From Propionibacteriaceae bacterium (GTDB lineage Bacteria > Actinomycetota > Actinomycetes > Propionibacteriales > Propionibacteriaceae), in assembly GCA_031282235.1 (NCBI GenBank), contig JAITED010000220.1, forward strand, positions 1-7,767: a stretch of DNA of 7,767 nt. Direction: 5' to 3'. The notes beneath the pieces are model-generated. The model was not told the origin of the DNA, ran no database searches, and was given only the letters and a program-made list of their open reading frames with translations. The position numbers and the translations under genes are program-made. Shown in pieces: positions 6,289 through 7,767 of the stretch (positions are counted from its first letter, which is position 1; each line of letters opens with the position of its first letter).

Positions 6289-7305
6289 ATGGAGAACCCA
6301 TTTGACCCCGCGCCCTACGCGGATGAGCGCGTAGCGGAGGCCGCGCTGCGGCCGCGTACCTTGGGGGAGTTCAATGGGCAACCACGGGTGTCAGACCAGT
6401 TGGGGTTGGTGCTGCAGGCCGCTAGAGCGCGCGGCACCACCCCAGACCATGTGCTACTTTCGGGGCCGCCAGGGTTGGGTAAAACCACGTTGGCGATGAT
6501 TATCGCTAACGAATTGGGCGCGCCGCTGCGTATTACATCCGGCCCTGCGATTCAACACGCCGGTGATTTGGCCGCCATCCTCTCCGGGCTCGCCGAGGGC
6601 GAGGTGCTGTTTTTGGACGAGATACACCGCATGTCGCGCCCCGCAGAGGAGATGCTGTATCTGGCCATGGAGGACTTCCGGGTCGATGTGGTGGTCGGCA
6701 AAGGGGCGGGCGCGACCGCTATCCCCATCGAGATACCACCATTTACGCTAGTGGGAGCCACTACTCGCTCTGGGCTGCTGCCCGGGCCGCTGCGCGACCG
6801 CTTCGGATTCACCGCCACGCTAGATTTCTACGAAACTGCGTCGCTGCACGGCATCGTGACCCGCAGCGCCCAGATGCTCGGAGTGAATATCGACACCGAC
6901 GCGGCACGGCTAGTGGCCTCCCGCTCCCGGGGCACCCCGCGTATCGCTAACCGGCTGCTGCGCCGCGTCCGGGATTTCGCGGAGGTGCACGGCACTGGAA
7001 CTATCACCTTGGACACCGCACAAGCTGCGTTGCAGTTATACGAAGTGGACGAGTTGGGGTTAGACCGGCTAGACCGCGCGGTGTTGCAAGCGATATGTGG
7101 CCGTTTCGGCGGCGGCCCAGTGGGGCTGGGCACGCTCGCCATGAGCGTAGGCGAGGAAGCAGAAACCATAGCCGAGGTCGCGGAACCATTTTTAGTACGA
7201 CTCGGCTTTCTGATGCGCACCCCCCGAGGTCGAGTAGCCACCGCCGCCGGTTGGCAACATCTAGGTCTCACCCCACCCGTCAGCGACCTCCCCGCCCTGT
7301 TTTAA
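6289..7305 (+). CDS. ruvB: Holliday junction branch migration DNA helicase RuvB
   Basis: RuvB is the hexameric AAA+ motor that drives branch migration with RuvA. The 338-aa product is typical in length. Visible motifs are Walker A GPPGLGKT (59-66), Walker B VLFLDEIHRM (106-115), sensor 1 LVGATTRSGLLPGPLRDRFG (154-173) with the arginine-finger region at Arg169/Arg171, and sensor 2 SRGTPRIANRLLRRVRDF (213-230, Arg218). The C-terminal winged-helix DNA-binding domain includes the conserved segments starting GGGPVGLGTLA (274-284) and FLVRLGFLMRTPRGR (301-315). The start at ATG 6289 gives the expected short N-terminal arm; its Shine-Dalgarno is weak. A 27-base gap after ruvA contains the 8-base palindrome GATATATC. 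Downstream is a repeat-rich non-coding stretch instead of the yajC-secD-secF genes that commonly follow ruvB in actinobacteria. Confidence 0.97.
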   Translation: MENPFDPAPYADERVAEAALRPRTLGEFNGQPRVSDQLGLVLQAARARGTTPDHVLLSGPPGLGKTTLAMIIANELGAPLRITSGPAIQHAGDLAAILSGLAEGEVLFLDEIHRMSRPAEEMLYLAMEDFRVDVVVGKGAGATAIPIEIPPFTLVGATTRSGLLPGPLRDRFGFTATLDFYETASLHGIVTRSAQMLGVNIDTDAARLVASRSRGTPRIANRLLRRVRDFAEVHGTGTITLDTAQAALQLYEVDELGLDRLDRAVLQAICGRFGGGPVGLGTLAMSVGEEAETIAEVAEPFLVRLGFLMRTPRGRVATAAGWQHLGLTPPVSDLPALF

Positions 7306-7348
7306 GACTTTTGTGCTCGAATCATCTCTCTCCGCTCCGTTTTGACTA

Positions 7349-7370
7349 GCGCGTAGTGAGCGTAGCATCC
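7349..7370 (+). repeat. Degenerate fragment of REP-like family 2
   Basis: GCGCGTAGTGAGCGTAGC at 7349-7366 recurs exactly at 7535-7552 (18 bases). It then runs into CATCC, which resembles the CAGCATCC end of the family with the intervening segment deleted. The left flank is only loosely similar to the full copy, so this looks like a decayed or internally deleted third copy. Confidence 0.6.
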
Positions 7371-7378
7371 TCTTCGAA

Positions 7379-7423
7379 GCCCCCTTCTTGAAGGGGGTGG
7401 CAGGCGTAGCCTGACGGGGGTTA
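7379..7423 (+). repeat. REP-like family 1, copy 1 (two hairpins)
   Basis: The copy holds two adjacent hairpins. The first is CCCCCTTCTTGAAGGGGG (7380-7397), with 7-8 bp stems. The second is CAGGC-GTA-GCCTG (7401-7413), with a GTA loop. GGGGGTTA (7416-7423) closes the unit. It is matched by an inverted copy at 7445-7487. The overall design, extragenic and palindromic with a partner in the opposite orientation, is that of REP/BIME elements. Confidence 0.75.
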
Positions 7424-7444
7424 TCTTCCTGCGTCACTTACCAG

Positions 7445-7487
7445 TAACCCCCGCCGCCTACGGCGGCACCCCCTTTGAAAAGGGGGC
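7445..7487 (-). repeat. REP-like family 1, copy 2 (inverted)
   Basis: Read on the minus strand this copy begins GCCCCCTTTTCAAAGGGGGT and ends GGGGGTTA, aligning with copy 1. Its hairpins are CCCCCTTT/AAAGGGGG (7469-7486) and GCCGCC-TAC-GGCGGC (7453-7467). The 21-base spacer to copy 1 (7424-7444) has no evident structure. The second hairpin keeps the GTA loop (TAC on this strand), but its stem sequence differs from copy 1 and stays fully paired. Confidence 0.75.
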
Positions 7488-7520
7488 AACATGCCCTAAC
7501 CCGGCGTAGCGCACCTACCC

Positions 7521-7579
7521 CATCCCGTCATGCTGCGCGTAGTGAGCGTAGCGAGCGGAGTCGCAGTATCCAGGAACCC
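7521..7579 (+). repeat. REP-like family 2, copy A (long form)
   Basis: The copy starts CATCCCGTCATGCTGCGCG (7521-7539) and ends with AGTCGCAGTATCCAGGAACC (7559-7578). Between them is a 19-base insert built from near-identical 9-mers, GTAGTGAGC and GTAGCGAGC (7539-7556). The end segments match the inverted copy B at 7695-7736. The layout resembles the widespread extragenic repeats of the type GTCATnCTGnGCG...GAGTCG...ATCC seen in many bacterial genomes. Confidence 0.75.
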
Positions 7580-7646
7580 AGCCCGTGGGGTTCAATCCCA
7601 CATCTTTAGCTCTGACACCGGGAATCATCCCGCGCCGGGTTGGGTT
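7575..7646 (+). other. Foldable segment between the family 2 arms
   Basis: AACCCAGCCCG (7575-7585) can pair over 11 positions with CGGGTTGGGTT (7636-7646), with a single G-U if transcribed. It encloses two further hairpins: GTGGG/CCCAC (7585-7589 with 7597-7601, loop GTTCAAT; base 7585 is shared with the outer stem) and CGGG/CCCG (7619-7622 with 7629-7632). This suggests a three-way-junction fold, but it competes with the long A/B stem for bases 7575-7579. No known RNA family was recognised. Confidence 0.3.
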
Positions 7647-7694
7647 GTTTACGGTGCCAGTACTAGAGGATGGTGGTTGAGTGTTTCCCGGTGG

Positions 7695-7736
7695 GGGTTT
7701 CTGGATGCTGCGACTGCGCGCAGCATGACGGGGATG
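7695..7736 (-). repeat. REP-like family 2, copy B (short form, inverted)
   Basis: Read on the minus strand the copy gives CATCCCCGTCATGCTGCGCG then AGTCGCAGCATCCAG, the same ends as copy A but without the 19-base insert of 9-mer repeats. Against copy A the differences are one extra C, and T/C and G/A changes that would remain G-U pairs in a + strand transcript. Arms A and B could therefore form a stem of about 40 bp around a loop of about 115 bases. Confidence 0.75.
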
Positions 7737-7767
7737 CTAGCAGTACCCAACTTAAGCGGTTTGAGAT

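Larger units (their letters stand above)
7306..7767. other. Non-coding tail packed with palindromic repeats
   Basis: After the ruvB stop there is no open frame with a start, Shine-Dalgarno and protein-like composition on either strand. The stretch contains two unrelated families of palindromic repeats (entered separately), and between and around them only short filler such as 7306-7348 and 7488-7520. I see no hairpin followed by a T-run that would qualify as a classical terminator for the ruv genes, though the hairpins themselves could slow or end transcription. Confidence 0.7.

Noticed and set aside
7380..7397. Intrinsic terminator for the ruv genes
   Set aside because: The hairpin is strong, but TGGCAGGCG follows it with no T-run, and a near-identical hairpin occurs in the inverted copy, so repeat-family membership explains it better.
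7585..7601. tRNA T-arm lookalike, GTGGG-GTTCAAT-CCCAC
   Set aside because: The 5-bp stem and 7-base loop resemble a T-arm, but the TTC is shifted by one base in the loop, and no D-arm, anticodon arm or acceptor stem can be placed around it.
7380..7736. CRISPR array
   Set aside because: Repeats are inverted pairs of two different families with irregular spacing, not regularly spaced direct repeats.

Overview
The window is GC-rich and looks like an Actinomycetota chromosome, possibly near Actinomycetaceae or Bifidobacteriaceae, though I cannot name a genus. The grounds are the block order hisC-hisB-hisH-hisA with a PriA-type HisA, the yebC-ruvC-ruvA-ruvB block, and frequent GTG starts with 4-base GTGA overlaps. 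All nine genes lie on the + strand and are closely packed.

Bases 1-3210 hold a histidine operon segment: hisC (5' end cut by the window), hisB, hisH and hisA/priA. hisB/hisH and hisH/hisA overlap by 1-4 bases, which suggests translational coupling. Together they cover imidazoleglycerol-phosphate dehydration, histidinol-phosphate transamination, the glutaminase half of IGP synthase and the ProFAR isomerase step. hisF, the partner of hisH, does not follow hisA here. A short AT-rich gap leads to a tandem-GNAT acetyltransferase of unknown substrate (3258-4244).

Bases 4297-7305 hold yebC (YebC/PmpR family) followed by ruvC, ruvA and ruvB, the Holliday-junction resolvase and branch-migration motor. 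All four look intact, with their catalytic motifs present.

Bases 7306-7767 contain no convincing gene. They hold two different families of palindromic, REP-like repeats, each present as an inverted pair (about 7379-7487 and 7521-7736), plus a degenerate fragment of the second family at 7349-7370. In the first family the two copies differ in stem sequence while both keep the pairing. In the second, two arms could form a stem of about 40 bp, and the sequence between them can fold further. This tail is the least explained part of the window.

The coding part is conserved housekeeping. Its main oddities are substitutions at conserved positions in HisA/PriA, a long acidic tail on HisC, and a GHQ nucleophile motif in HisH. 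I see no defence system, transposase, CRISPR array or RNA gene.
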